NCBI RefSeq assembly: GCF_014649375.1
Contig: NZ_BMSX01000007.1
Span: forward strand, 62,001 to 126,000
Origin: Streptomyces aurantiogriseus
GTDB lineage: Bacteria; Actinomycetota; Actinomycetes; Streptomycetales; Streptomycetaceae
Direction of reading: 5' to 3'
Length of the DNA stretch: 64,000 bases
Shown here: positions 1 through 8,522 of the stretch, piece after piece
How the letters are laid out: every line of letters begins with the position of its first letter
How positions within the stretch are numbered: the first letter of the stretch is position 1
Program-made: the position numbers and the translations under genes
The notes under the pieces: model-generated
Databases searched by the model: none
The model's input: only the letters and a program-made list of their open reading frames with translations
What the model was told of the DNA's origin: nothing

Positions 1-10
1 GCGACCGCTC

Positions 11-176
11 ACCCCAAGCCCCGAACCGACCCAAGCCCCGAACCCGTTGAGATTGCCCGGACCAGCACCCAGCAGTCCGCCCCCCTCGGGGCGGGTGGAG
101 GCTCGGGACGGCCACCGCCCACCCCAAGCCCCGAACCAGCCGAGATCGCCCGGACCGGCACCGAGCAGTCCGCCCC
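11..176. repeat. Degenerate direct repeat at the window edge
   Basis: Two imperfect copies of a roughly 55-75 bp unit (about 11-84 and 121-176). Each holds ACCCCAAGCCCCGAACC followed by a GAGAT-GCCCGGACC block and AGCAGTCCGCCCC. No convincing gene lies between 1 and 262, and the short open frames there have no recognisable product. It sits downstream of ispG, so it may be a decayed intergenic repeat. Confidence 0.5.
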
Positions 177-262
177 GACGGACACCCTCATTCCCGAGCC
201 CGAGACACGCCGAGTCGCCCCGGCCAAGCGCCGAAAGGCCCGCCCCGCGCTCGAAAGGCCTC

Positions 263-1420
263 TCAGCCCGCCACCGACACCGACGGCTCGCCCGAGGTGA
301 CGCCTGCCGCCTCCATCTGTTCGGCCAGCTTCATGGCCTCCTCGATGAGGGTCTCCACGATCTTGGACTCGGGGACGGTCTTGATGACCTCGCCCTTGAC
401 GAAGATCTGGCCCTTGCCGTTGCCGGAGGCGACGCCGAGGTCGGCCTCGCGGGCCTCGCCGGGGCCGTTGACCACGCAGCCCATGACGGCGACGCGCAGC
501 GGGACCTCCATGCCGGTCAGGCCCGCGGTGACCTCCTCGGCCAGCTTGTAGACGTCGACCTGGGCGCGGCCACAGGACGGACAGGAGACGATCTCCAGAC
601 CGCGCTGCTTGAGGTTGAGCGACTCCAGGATCTGGTTGCCGACCTTGACCTCCTCGACCGGCGGGGCCGAGAGGGAGACGCGGATCGTGTCGCCGATGCC
701 CTGGCTCAGCAGGGCGCCGAAGGCGACCGCCGACTTGATCGTGCCCTGGAAGGCCGGGCCCGCCTCCGTCACGCCGAGGTGGAGGGGGTAGTCGCAGGCG
801 GCGGCGAGCTGGCGGTAGGCCTCGATCATCACGACCGGGTCGTTGTGCTTCACGGAGATCTTGATGTCCCGGAAGTCGTGCTCCTCGAAGAGGGAGGCCT
901 CCCAGAGGGCGGACTCGACGAGCGCCTCGGGGGTCGCCTTGCCGTACTTCTGGAGCAGGCGCTTGTCCAGGGAGCCCGCGTTCACGCCGATGCGGATCGG
1001 GGTGCCGTGGTCCTTCGCCGCCTTGGCGATCTCCTTGACCTGGTCGTCGAACTTCTTGATGTTGCCGGGGTTCACACGGACCGCGGCGCAGCCGGCCTCG
1101 ATGGCCGCGAAGACGTACTTGGGCTGGAAGTGGATGTCGGCGATGACCGGGATCTGGGACTTCTTCGCGATCACCGGCAGGGCGTCGGCGTCGTCCTGGG
1201 TGGGGCAGGCGACGCGGACGATCTGGCAGCCGGAGGCGGTGAGCTCGGCGATCTGCTGGAGGGTGGCGCCGATGTCGGACGTGCGGGTCGTGGTCATCGA
1301 CTGCACGGACACGGGGGCGTCACCGCCGACCGCCACGGAGCCGACCTGGATCTGCCGGCTCTTCCGGCGCTCGGCGAGCTTGGTCGGAACGGACGGCATG
1401 CCGAGAGAAATCGCAGTCAT
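263..1420 (-). CDS. ispG: 4-hydroxy-3-methylbut-2-en-1-yl diphosphate synthase (IspG/GcpE)
   Basis: Cytosolic iron-sulfur enzyme of the MEP pathway. It reductively converts methylerythritol cyclodiphosphate to HMBPP, a precursor of all isoprenoids. The 385-residue product has the usual short bacterial length. Near the C-terminus is the SCPSCGR pair, followed by GCVVNGPGEA, giving the three cysteines and glutamate that hold the 4Fe-4S cluster. The ATG at 1420 (MTAISLGMPS) was chosen because the 45 codons open upstream of it are low-complexity and the family starts near this point. It follows the M50 protease and dxr on the same strand, a standard actinobacterial order, but a strong hairpin at 1543-1573 lies in between. 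It may therefore have its own promoter. Confidence 0.96.
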   Translation of the reverse strand: MTAISLGMPSVPTKLAERRKSRQIQVGSVAVGGDAPVSVQSMTTTRTSDIGATLQQIAELTASGCQIVRVACPTQDDADALPVIAKKSQIPVIADIHFQPKYVFAAIEAGCAAVRVNPGNIKKFDDQVKEIAKAAKDHGTPIRIGVNAGSLDKRLLQKYGKATPEALVESALWEASLFEEHDFRDIKISVKHNDPVVMIEAYRQLAAACDYPLHLGVTEAGPAFQGTIKSAVAFGALLSQGIGDTIRVSLSAPPVEEVKVGNQILESLNLKQRGLEIVSCPSCGRAQVDVYKLAEEVTAGLTGMEVPLRVAVMGCVVNGPGEAREADLGVASGNGKGQIFVKGEVIKTVPESKIVETLIEEAMKLAEQMEAAGVTSGEPSVSVAG

Positions 1421-1542
1421 CTGCTGTGCAACCCCAAGTCGTGGATCAAGGTCCGGTCCCGTGAGCAGCGGGCTCCGGCCTCCGAGATTACGGCACGGGC
1501 ACTGGCCCGAGCACATCCCGCCCGTCAACGCACCCATAGGAA

Positions 1543-1573
1543 GGCGGCCGGACACCGTCGGTGTCCGGCCGCC
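1543..1573 (-). terminator. Strong hairpin between the M50 protease and ispG
   Basis: A perfect 15-bp inverted repeat (arms 1543-1557 and 1559-1573, GGCGGCCGGACACCG and its complement) starts 17 bases after the M50 protease stop. No T-run follows, which is usual for Streptomyces hairpin terminators. It may end or attenuate the dxr-protease transcript before ispG. Confidence 0.75.
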
Positions 1574-1589
1574 CCTGAACGCCGTGTGG

Positions 1590-2894
1590 CTAGGAGATTC
1601 TGACGGGGTTAACCACGTCCGCGATGAGGACGAGGATCGTGAAGCAGATGAAGATCCCGGCCACCACGTACGCCACCGGCATCAGCTTCGCCACGTCGAA
1701 CGGGCCCGGGTCCGGACGGCGCAGCACCTTCGCGGTGTTGCGGCGCAGCGACTCCCAGAGCGCGCCCGCGATATGACCGCCGTCCAGCGGCAGCAGCGGG
1801 AGCATGTTGAAGAGGAACAGGGAGAGGTTGAAGCCGGCGAGCAGCATCACGAACATGGCCAGCTGCTGCGAGGCCGGGATGTCGAGGGTGGCGATCTCGC
1901 CGCCGACCCGGGCCGCGCCGACGACGCCCATCGGGGAGTCGGGCTCGCGCGGGCCGTCGCCGAAGGCCGCGTCCCACAGGGCGGGAACCTTGGACGGCAG
2001 GGCGGCGAGGGAGTCGACGGCGTCGCCGACCCGTTCGGTCATCCAGGTCACGGAGTCGCCGAAGTCCTGCTTGACGACGCCGGTGGCCGCGCTGAAGCCG
2101 AGGAAGCCGGCCTTGACGTACTCGCCCTCGACGTAGGCGCCGCTGGAGTCCTTCTTCGCGACCTGGTTGGTGGCGATCTTCGCGTGGAGGGTGAGCTCCT
2201 TGCCGTCGCGGTCGACGACGATCGGCACCTCCTGGCCGGCGCTGACGCGGATCAGGTCGGAGAGCGTGTCCCAGTCGTCGGTGCGCTTGCCGTCGAAGGA
2301 GACGATCCTGTCGCCCTTCTCCATGCCGGCGGCCGCGGCCGGGGAGGCCGGGTCGGAGGACTTGCAGGTGTCGCGGTTCTCGCTCTGCGCGATGACGCAC
2401 GGGGAGACCGAGGCGACGGAGGTGGTCTGCTGCTGGATGCCGAAGCCCATCAGCACGGTGAGGAACAGGGCGACCGCGAGGACGAGGTTCATGAAGGGGC
2501 CCGCGAACATCACGATGACCCGCTTCCACGGCTTGCGCGTGTAGAACATGCGCGTCTCGTCGCCGGGCTTGAGCTCCTCGTACGCGGCTGTGCGGGCGTC
2601 CTCGATCATGCCGCGCCAGGGCGAGGTGGAACGGGCTGTTATCCGGCCGTCGTCGCCGGGCGGGAACATGCCGATCATGCGGATGTAGCCGCCGAAGGGG
2701 ATCGCCTTGATGCCGTACTCGGTCTCGCCCTTGTGGCGCGACCACAGGGTCGGGCCGAAGCCGACCATGTACTGCGGGACGCGGATGCCGAAGAGCTTGG
2801 CCGTGGACAGGTGCCCCAGCTCGTGCCAGGCGATCGACACGAGGAGGCCGAACGCGAAGACCACTATGCCGAGGATGAACATCAGGGTCGTCAT
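1590..2894 (-). CDS. M50 site-2 zinc metalloprotease (RseP/Rip1 family)
   Basis: Membrane protease that cuts substrates inside the lipid bilayer. Relatives degrade anti-sigma factors and other membrane proteins. The 434-residue product has HELGH in its first transmembrane segment (zinc ligands and catalytic Glu), a PDZ region in the middle, and a C-terminal NMLPLLPLDGGH motif supplying the third ligand. Its ATG at 2894 overlaps the dxr stop by four bases (ATGA), so the two are translationally coupled. The longer upstream frame is only a shadow of dxr. The substrate cannot be told from sequence. The link with dxr and ispG is conserved in actinobacteria but unexplained. Confidence 0.94.
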   Translation of the reverse strand: MTTLMFILGIVVFAFGLLVSIAWHELGHLSTAKLFGIRVPQYMVGFGPTLWSRHKGETEYGIKAIPFGGYIRMIGMFPPGDDGRITARSTSPWRGMIEDARTAAYEELKPGDETRMFYTRKPWKRVIVMFAGPFMNLVLAVALFLTVLMGFGIQQQTTSVASVSPCVIAQSENRDTCKSSDPASPAAAAGMEKGDRIVSFDGKRTDDWDTLSDLIRVSAGQEVPIVVDRDGKELTLHAKIATNQVAKKDSSGAYVEGEYVKAGFLGFSAATGVVKQDFGDSVTWMTERVGDAVDSLAALPSKVPALWDAAFGDGPREPDSPMGVVGAARVGGEIATLDIPASQQLAMFVMLLAGFNLSLFLFNMLPLLPLDGGHIAGALWESLRRNTAKVLRRPDPGPFDVAKLMPVAYVVAGIFICFTILVLIADVVNPVRIS

Positions 2895-4147
2895 GCACGG
2901 ACCTCCGCCGTCTGGGCCGTCAGTTCCCGGGCCCGGGCCCGCGCCCAGGTCTCCGCTTCGAGGACGTCGGACACGGTGAGTGAGGTTCCCGTGCGCGGGG
3001 TGCCGTGCTCGTCGACGACCCTGGTCACGGTCTCCATGATCCCGTTGAACGGCAGCGCGCCCCGGCGGAAGGCCTCCACGCACTCCTCGTTGGCGGCGTT
3101 GAACACCGCCGGGGCCGTCCCCGCGAGCTCGCCCACGTGCCGGGCGAGGTTCACCGAGGGGAAGGCCTCGTTGTCGAGCGGGAAGAACTCCCACGTCGAC
3201 GCCTTGCTCCAGTCGAAGGCGGGCGCCGCGTCGGGCACCCGCGCGGGCCAGCCGAGGCCGACGGCGATGGGCCCGCGCATGTCGGGGGGCGTCGCCTGCG
3301 CCAGTGTCGATCCGTCCGTGAACTCAACCATCGAGTGGACATACGACTGGGGATGCACGACCACCTCAATGCGGTCGAAGGGAATGTCGTAGAGAAGGTG
3401 TGCCTCGATGACCTCCAGGCCCTTGTTGACGAGGGTCGCGGAGTTGATCGTGATCACGGGGCCCATGGCCCAGGTGGGGTGCGCGAGGGCGTCCTCGACG
3501 GTGACGTGCGCCAGTTCGTCCTTGGTACGGCCGCGGAAGGGGCCGCCGGAGGCGGTGACGACCAGTTTGCGGACGTCGGCGCGGGTGCCGGCCGCGAGGG
3601 CCTGGAAGAGGGCCGCGTGCTCGGAGTCCACAGGGATGATCTGGCCGGGCTTGGCGAGCGCCTTGACCAGCGGGCCGCCGACGATGAGCGACTCCTTGTT
3701 GGCGAGTGCGAGGGTGCGGCCCGCCTCCAGGGCGGAGAGGGTGGGTGCGAGGCCGATGGAGCCCGTGATGCCGTTCAGGACGGTGTGGCACTCGGAGGCG
3801 GCGAGCTGTGTCGCCGCCTCCGGTCCGGCGAGGATCTCGGGGAGCGGCTCCCCGGTGCCGTACTCGGCGGTGAGCGCCTCGCGCAGGGCCGGTACGACGT
3901 CCTCGCGGGCGACCGCGACGGTCCGCACCCGCAGCCGGCGGGCCTGCTCGGCGAGGAGGGCGACCCGGCCGCCGTTGGCGGACAGGCCGGTCACCCGGAA
4001 GCGGTCCGGGTTGCGCAGCACGAGGTCGATGGCCTGGGTGCCGATCGACCCGGTGGAGCCGAGGATCACCACGTCCTTCGGGCCGTCGCCCACGACGGGG
4101 TCGTAGACGAGGTGCGGGTCGGCGAGGAGGGCTGGACTGTCGCTCAT
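2891..4147 (-). CDS. dxr: 1-deoxy-D-xylulose-5-phosphate reductoisomerase
   Basis: Second enzyme of the MEP pathway. It converts DXP to 2-C-methylerythritol 4-phosphate with NADPH and a divalent metal. The 418-residue product has the N-terminal nucleotide-binding motif GSTGSIGTQ, the NKESL-containing catalytic region and the SEHAAL and SATLVNKG segments typical of the family. The start is ATG 4147, just after a gene-free stretch that probably carries the promoter. The stop overlaps the start of the M50 protease. With ispG, the window therefore holds two separate steps of the same pathway. Confidence 0.97.
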   Translation of the reverse strand: MSDSPALLADPHLVYDPVVGDGPKDVVILGSTGSIGTQAIDLVLRNPDRFRVTGLSANGGRVALLAEQARRLRVRTVAVAREDVVPALREALTAEYGTGEPLPEILAGPEAATQLAASECHTVLNGITGSIGLAPTLSALEAGRTLALANKESLIVGGPLVKALAKPGQIIPVDSEHAALFQALAAGTRADVRKLVVTASGGPFRGRTKDELAHVTVEDALAHPTWAMGPVITINSATLVNKGLEVIEAHLLYDIPFDRIEVVVHPQSYVHSMVEFTDGSTLAQATPPDMRGPIAVGLGWPARVPDAAPAFDWSKASTWEFFPLDNEAFPSVNLARHVGELAGTAPAVFNAANEECVEAFRRGALPFNGIMETVTRVVDEHGTPRTGTSLTVSDVLEAETWARARARELTAQTAEVRA

Positions 4148-4184
4148 CCCCCCATTGTGGCCGCAACGGATGTCCGGGTGGACA

Positions 4185-4233
4185 GGGTGTCCCCCACGGT
4201 CCCCCTCATGAGTGGGGTCTCGGGGGGACACCC
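4185..4233 (-). terminator. Hairpin after the acyl-CoA dehydrogenase gene
   Basis: Arms GGGTGTCCCCC (4185-4195) and GGGGGACACCC (4223-4233) pair perfectly. They lie 21 bases beyond the acyl-CoA dehydrogenase stop and upstream of dxr. A second pairing (CCCC with GGGG) fits inside the loop. It probably ends the dehydrogenase transcript; the dxr promoter must lie between it and 4147. Confidence 0.65.
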
Positions 4234-4253
4234 CGCGGTGGCTGTGCGCCGGC

Positions 4254-6206
4254 TCACCTGATCGGGCGGTGGACGTTCTCCCGCTGGGACGGTCCCGGTG
4301 TGGCGTCGGCGATCCACGGACCCTCGCCCGACGGGTCGAGGATCCCCTCCTCCAGCCAGGTGTAGGTGCCTGTGAGGACGCCCTTGACGACCTTGCGGTC
4401 GAGGTCGTCGGTGTTGGACCACAGGCGGGTGAAGAGGGCGTCGACGCGGACGCGGGCCTGGCGGCAGAAGGCGTCGGCGAGCTGGTAGGCCTCGCGGCCG
4501 TGCTCACCGCGGGAGCGCAGCAGCTCGGCGCGTACGCAGGCCGCGCTCATCGCGAACAGTTCGGCGCCGATGTCGACGATGCGGCCGAGGAAGCCCTGCT
4601 TGGTCTCCATCCGGCCCTGCCAGCGGGACATGGCGTAGAAGGTGGACCGGGCGAGCTTGCGGGCGTGCCGCTCGACGTAGCGCAGGTGCGGGGAGAGGTC
4701 CACGCCGTCGGTGTGCTTGAACTCGGCGTACGACGTGGGTAGTTGGCCCGGTCCCGCGATCAGCTTCGGGAGCCACTTGGCGTAGAAGACGCCCGCGCCC
4801 GCACCTGCCCTCGCCTTGTCCTGGAGGGACTTCTCCGGGTCGATGAGGTCGCCGGCGACCGCGAGGTGGGCGTCGACGGCCTCGCGGGCGATCAGCAGGT
4901 GCATGATCTCCGTGGAGCCCTCGAAGATGCGGTTGATGCGCAGGTCGCGCAGGAGCTGTTCGGCGGGGACCGCGCGCTCGCCGCGGGCCGCGAGGGACTC
5001 GGCCGTCTCGAAGCCGCGGCCACCGCGGATCTGGACCAGTTCGTCGGCCATCAGCCAGGCCATCTCCGAGCCGTAGAGCTTGGCGAGGGCGGCCTCGATG
5101 CGGATGTCGTTGCTTTCCTCGTCGGCCATCTGGGAGGAGAGGTCGAGGACGGCCTCCAGGGCGAAGGTGGTCGCCGCGATGAAGCTGATCTTCGAGCCGA
5201 CGGCCTCGTGCAGGGCGACGGGCTTGCCCCACTGCTCGCGGGCGGCCGACCACTCGCGGGCGATCTTCAGGCACCACTTGCCGGCGCCCACGCACATCGC
5301 GGGCAGGGAGAGCCGGCCGGTGTTGAGGGTCGTCAGGGCGATCTTGAGGCCGGCGCCCTCGGGGCCGATGCGGTGCGCGGCGGGGACCCGCACCTGGTGG
5401 AAGCGGGTGACGCCGTTCTCCAGGCCGCGCAGGCCCATGAAGGCGTTGCGGTTCTCGACGGTGACGCCCTCGGAGGAGGCCTCGACGACGAAGGCGGTGA
5501 TGCCGCCCTTGTGGCCCTCCGACTTCGGGACGCGGGCCATGACGACGAGGAGGTCGGCGACGACGCCGTTGGTCGTCCACAGCTTGACCCCGTCGAGGAC
5601 GTAGTCGTCGCCGTCCGGGACGGCGGTCGTGGCCAGGCGCGCGGGATCGGAGCCGACGTCCGGTTCGGTCAGCAGGAACGCCGAGATGTCGGTGCGGGCA
5701 CAGCGGGGCAGGAAGGTGTCCTTCTGCTCCTGGGTGCCGAACATCTTCAGCGGCTGGGGGACGCCGATCGACTGGTGGGCGGAGAGCAGCGCGCCGATCG
5801 CCGGGCTCACCGAGCCGACCAGGGCGAGGGCCTTGTTGTAGTAGACCTGCGTGAGGCCGAGGCCGCCGTACTTGGCATCGATCTTCATGCCGAGGGCGCC
5901 GAGTTCCTTGAGGCCGTCGATGGTCTCGTCGGGGATGCGCGCCTCGCGCTCGATGCGGGCCGAGTCGACGCGGGTCTCGCAGAAGTCGCGCAGCTTGGCG
6001 AGGAACTCCTCGCCGCGCTGTGCGTCCTCGTCGGCCGGCAGGGGGTGGGGGTGGATGAGGTCGAGCCGGAAGCGGCCCAGGAACAGTTCCTTGGCGAAGC
6101 TGGGCTTGCGCCAGTGCTGCTCCCGGGCGGCCTCCGCGACCTGGCGGGCCTCACGTTCGGTGACGGTGGGCCGGGGTGAGGAGGAGGATGAGGGTGGTGC
6201 GGACAT
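4254..6206 (-). CDS. Long-form acyl-CoA dehydrogenase
   Basis: FAD enzyme that oxidises acyl-CoA to the trans-2-enoyl form, the first step of beta-oxidation. The 650-residue product is longer than the common 380-residue type. The extra C-terminal helical region resembles the very-long-chain/ACAD9 group. The first domain carries FLLTEPDVGSDPA, and the core has RGGRGFETAESL and FEGSTEIMHL around the FAD and active-site region. ATG 6206 is preferred over GTG 6215 because a GAGG ribosome site sits eight bases before it. It is monocistronic, between the dxr cluster and the xyloglucan locus. Chain-length preference is inferred only from overall length. Confidence 0.9.
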   Translation of the reverse strand: MSAPPSSSSSPRPTVTEREARQVAEAAREQHWRKPSFAKELFLGRFRLDLIHPHPLPADEDAQRGEEFLAKLRDFCETRVDSARIEREARIPDETIDGLKELGALGMKIDAKYGGLGLTQVYYNKALALVGSVSPAIGALLSAHQSIGVPQPLKMFGTQEQKDTFLPRCARTDISAFLLTEPDVGSDPARLATTAVPDGDDYVLDGVKLWTTNGVVADLLVVMARVPKSEGHKGGITAFVVEASSEGVTVENRNAFMGLRGLENGVTRFHQVRVPAAHRIGPEGAGLKIALTTLNTGRLSLPAMCVGAGKWCLKIAREWSAAREQWGKPVALHEAVGSKISFIAATTFALEAVLDLSSQMADEESNDIRIEAALAKLYGSEMAWLMADELVQIRGGRGFETAESLAARGERAVPAEQLLRDLRINRIFEGSTEIMHLLIAREAVDAHLAVAGDLIDPEKSLQDKARAGAGAGVFYAKWLPKLIAGPGQLPTSYAEFKHTDGVDLSPHLRYVERHARKLARSTFYAMSRWQGRMETKQGFLGRIVDIGAELFAMSAACVRAELLRSRGEHGREAYQLADAFCRQARVRVDALFTRLWSNTDDLDRKVVKGVLTGTYTWLEEGILDPSGEGPWIADATPGPSQRENVHRPIR

Positions 6207-6317
6207 GAGGCTCACCTCGCCGCGAATCGGGATCTTGGACCTGAGTGGTTACCGACGGGTCCTACTCGATCGTTGGTACCCGATCCGGGACGAACCCACC
6301 ACCCCTCGCGCGGCCGC

Positions 6318-7127
6318 TCAGCCGACGGTGACCGAGTAGGACTTGGTGTCCAGACGGCCCGTGCCCTTGAAGACCTCGGTGCCGGACTCGATGCCGGAGA
6401 CGTACTTGTCGTTGCTGAGCAGCTTGCGCCGAACGAGTGCCTGGGTGAAGTCGTCGAGGTTCAGGGTGGCCTTGGTCGTGTTGGTGCGGCGGACGAAGGA
6501 GTACACCTTCCAGCCGATGTCGCCCTGGTAGATGTCCCACATCGCGCCGCCCAGGCTCACGCTGCCGTACTTGGTGCCCAGCGGGCCCGCGCCGCCCTGG
6601 CGGTTGAGCCAGATCATGATCTCGTCGGTGGGCTGGTCCTGCCAGTCCGCGGTGTTCTTGGTGTGCAGCCAGAGGTCGTGGGCGACGTTCATGACGCCGG
6701 GGTTGGCGGAGACGGAGAACTCCCAGCTCGCTGTCACCTTCTTGCGGTCGCCGACCCTGATCGGCAGCCCGGTCTTCGCCTTGTCCACCTTCCAGCCCCA
6801 GTGCCAGCCGAGGACCGTACTGGCGTAGGTCTTCACGTCGTAGTCCTTGCCGGTGGCGCTGTTGGCCCAGCTGTAGTTCGTCCCCCAGGAGATGGTGGAA
6901 CCGGACTGGGAGTTGTCCCAGACGCACTGGCTGCCGACGGCCTTCTCCTGGTTCCACAGGTTGTTGTTCACGTAGTACTTGCCGAGCGTGATGGTGTCGA
7001 ACGCGGTGCACTTCTTGCTCGACTCGTCCGCCTGGGCGACGGTGACACCGGCGGCGGCCGAGAGGGCGACCGCGGCGGCGGTGAGGGCCTTCGCCTTCTT
7101 CGAGAGGCGGGGGCGGCGGTGCTGCAT
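6318..7127 (-). CDS. Secreted GH12 endoglucanase/xyloglucanase (first copy)
   Basis: Extracellular beta-1,4-glucanase of family GH12, expected to cut cellulose or xyloglucan chains internally with retention. The 269-residue product starts with a basic, then alanine-rich signal peptide, probably cleaved after AQA (residue 33). Catalytic glutamates are E169 in DEIMIWLNR and E251 in GIESGTEVFKG. It is divergent from the LacI-type regulator, and a perfect 18-bp operator lies in the shared control region. A second, clearly different GH12 gene lies 3.5 kb away. The choice of xyloglucan over plain beta-glucan is inferred from the surrounding genes. Confidence 0.9.
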   Translation of the reverse strand: MQHRRPRLSKKAKALTAAAVALSAAAGVTVAQADESSKKCTAFDTITLGKYYVNNNLWNQEKAVGSQCVWDNSQSGSTISWGTNYSWANSATGKDYDVKTYASTVLGWHWGWKVDKAKTGLPIRVGDRKKVTASWEFSVSANPGVMNVAHDLWLHTKNTADWQDQPTDEIMIWLNRQGGAGPLGTKYGSVSLGGAMWDIYQGDIGWKVYSFVRRTNTTKATLNLDDFTQALVRRKLLSNDKYVSGIESGTEVFKGTGRLDTKSYSVTVG

Positions 7128-7274
7128 GGGGGTCCTTCCGGGGGCGGATCGCTCTGACGTTCCCCAGTGGCCGCCGAGGGTGCGGAAGGTTGCCGTCCGC
7201 CACGGATGTCTCCCCCGTCAGCGCCCACAAGTGATAGGCAGGGCCCACCCCGGTGCCATCCCCCGGAAACTTGC

Positions 7275-7292
7275 TGTCGAAGCGCTTCGACA
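7275..7292. promoter_or_regulatory. LacI-type operator O1 (perfect 18-bp palindrome)
   Basis: TGTCGAAGCGCTTCGACA is a perfect inverted repeat with the central CG typical of LacI-family sites. It lies between the divergent GH12 and lacI-type genes, directly upstream of a candidate promoter for the regulator (7298-7326). The same core recurs at 7364, 22058 and 22240. Confidence 0.8.
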
Positions 7293-7297
7293 ACCTA

Positions 7298-7326
7298 TGG
7301 ACACCCACCCCCGCTAGAGCTACTGT
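7298..7326 (+). promoter_or_regulatory. Candidate promoter of the LacI-type regulator
   Basis: A TGGACA -35 box (7298-7303), a 17-base spacer and a TACTGT -10 box (7321-7326). A TGTCGAA half operator begins inside the -10 at 7324. With O1 upstream and O2 downstream, this would allow tight autoregulation. Confidence 0.45.
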
Positions 7327-7363
7327 CGAACCACCCTCACCCGCCCCTGTTCGCAATGCGCAC

Positions 7364-7380
7364 TGTCGAAGCGCTTCACA
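7364..7380. promoter_or_regulatory. LacI-type operator O2 (near-palindrome)
   Basis: TGTCGAAGCGCTTCACA is O1 with one base missing from the right arm. It lies 16 bases before the regulator start codon, about +31 from the candidate transcription start, where bound protein would block transcription of the regulator's own gene. Confidence 0.7.
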
Positions 7381-7396
7381 AAGCTTGGAGAGCTGG

Positions 7397-8413
7397 ATGG
7401 TCACCCTCGCCGAGGTCGCCCAGCACGCCGGAGTCTCGGCGAGCACGGTGAGCTATGTCCTCAGCGGCAAGCGGTCCATCTCCGCGACCACCCGGCAGCG
7501 GGTCGAGCAGAGCATCCGCGAACTCGGCTACCACCCGAACGCGGGCGCGCGCGCCCTGGCCAGCAGCAGGTCCAACATCATCGCGCTGATGATCCCGCTG
7601 CGCACCGACATGTACGTGCCGGTGATGATGGAGATCGCCATCGCGGTCGCCACCACGGCCCGGACGCACGGTTACGACGTCCTGCTGCTCACCGGCGAGG
7701 AGGGTCCCGACGCCGTCCGTCGCGTCACCGGCAGCGGGCTCGCCGACGCGATGATCCTGATGGACGTCCAGCTCGACGACGAGCGGCTGCCGTTGCTGCG
7801 CGGCACCGACCAGCCCTCCGTGCTCATCGGACTGCCCGCCGACACCACGGGCCTGACCTGCGTCGACCTCGACTGGAACGCGACCGGCGCGCTGTGCGTG
7901 GAGCACCTGGCGACGCTCGGCCACCGCGACATCGCTGTCATCGGCGAGGCCCCCGCGGTCTACGAACGGCACACCGGGTTCGCCGAGCGCACCCTCGACG
8001 GACTCCGGTCCCGGGCGAAGGAGCTGGGCCTGCGGGTGCTGCACCGCCCGTGCGAGGGCGGGTACGACGCGATGGCCGTGACCCTGGCCCGGATCCTGGA
8101 CGAACGGCCGGGCACCACCGGCTTCGTCGTACAGAACGAGTCGGCGGTCGAGCCGCTGCTCGCGCTGCTGCGCCAGCAGGGCCGGGCCGTGCCCGAGGAC
8201 GTGTCGGTGGTCGCGATCTGCCCCGACCAGGTCGCCGTCCAGGCCTCGGTGCGGCTGACGTCCGTCGCCATCCCCGCGCAGGAGATGGGGCGGCACGCCG
8301 TGGAGCGACTGACGGCCAAGCTCGACGGGCGGGGCAGCGACGAAGTCGTGCTGATCGCCCCCGAGCTGACGGTCCGCGCCAGCTCGGGACCGGCGCCGGC
8401 CGGCACCTCCTGA
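7397..8413 (+). CDS. LacI-family transcriptional regulator of the xyloglucan locus
   Basis: Probable sugar-responsive repressor of 338 residues. The N-terminal helix-turn-helix reads TLAEVAQHAGVSASTVSYVL, followed by the hinge helix segment containing NAGARALASSRS. The rest is a periplasmic-binding-protein-like effector and dimer domain. ATG 7397 is used; the open frame extends upstream but would run through the operators. Two palindromic sites flank its own promoter and the same core precedes the ABC transporter and GH3 genes. The simplest model is one repressor for all of them, released by a xyloglucan-derived oligosaccharide. Neither the inducer nor the binding has been shown. Confidence 0.9.
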   Translation: MVTLAEVAQHAGVSASTVSYVLSGKRSISATTRQRVEQSIRELGYHPNAGARALASSRSNIIALMIPLRTDMYVPVMMEIAIAVATTARTHGYDVLLLTGEEGPDAVRRVTGSGLADAMILMDVQLDDERLPLLRGTDQPSVLIGLPADTTGLTCVDLDWNATGALCVEHLATLGHRDIAVIGEAPAVYERHTGFAERTLDGLRSRAKELGLRVLHRPCEGGYDAMAVTLARILDERPGTTGFVVQNESAVEPLLALLRQQGRAVPEDVSVVAICPDQVAVQASVRLTSVAIPAQEMGRHAVERLTAKLDGRGSDEVVLIAPELTVRASSGPAPAGTS

Positions 8414-8522
8414 CACCCCGCCGCCCCACCTCACCGGTGTCCCTGCCCGGGCACCCCCTGACCGCCCGCCCCATGTCTCACTCCTCCATGTCCACTCCTC
8501 CAGGAGCACAGGAGCACCCCCC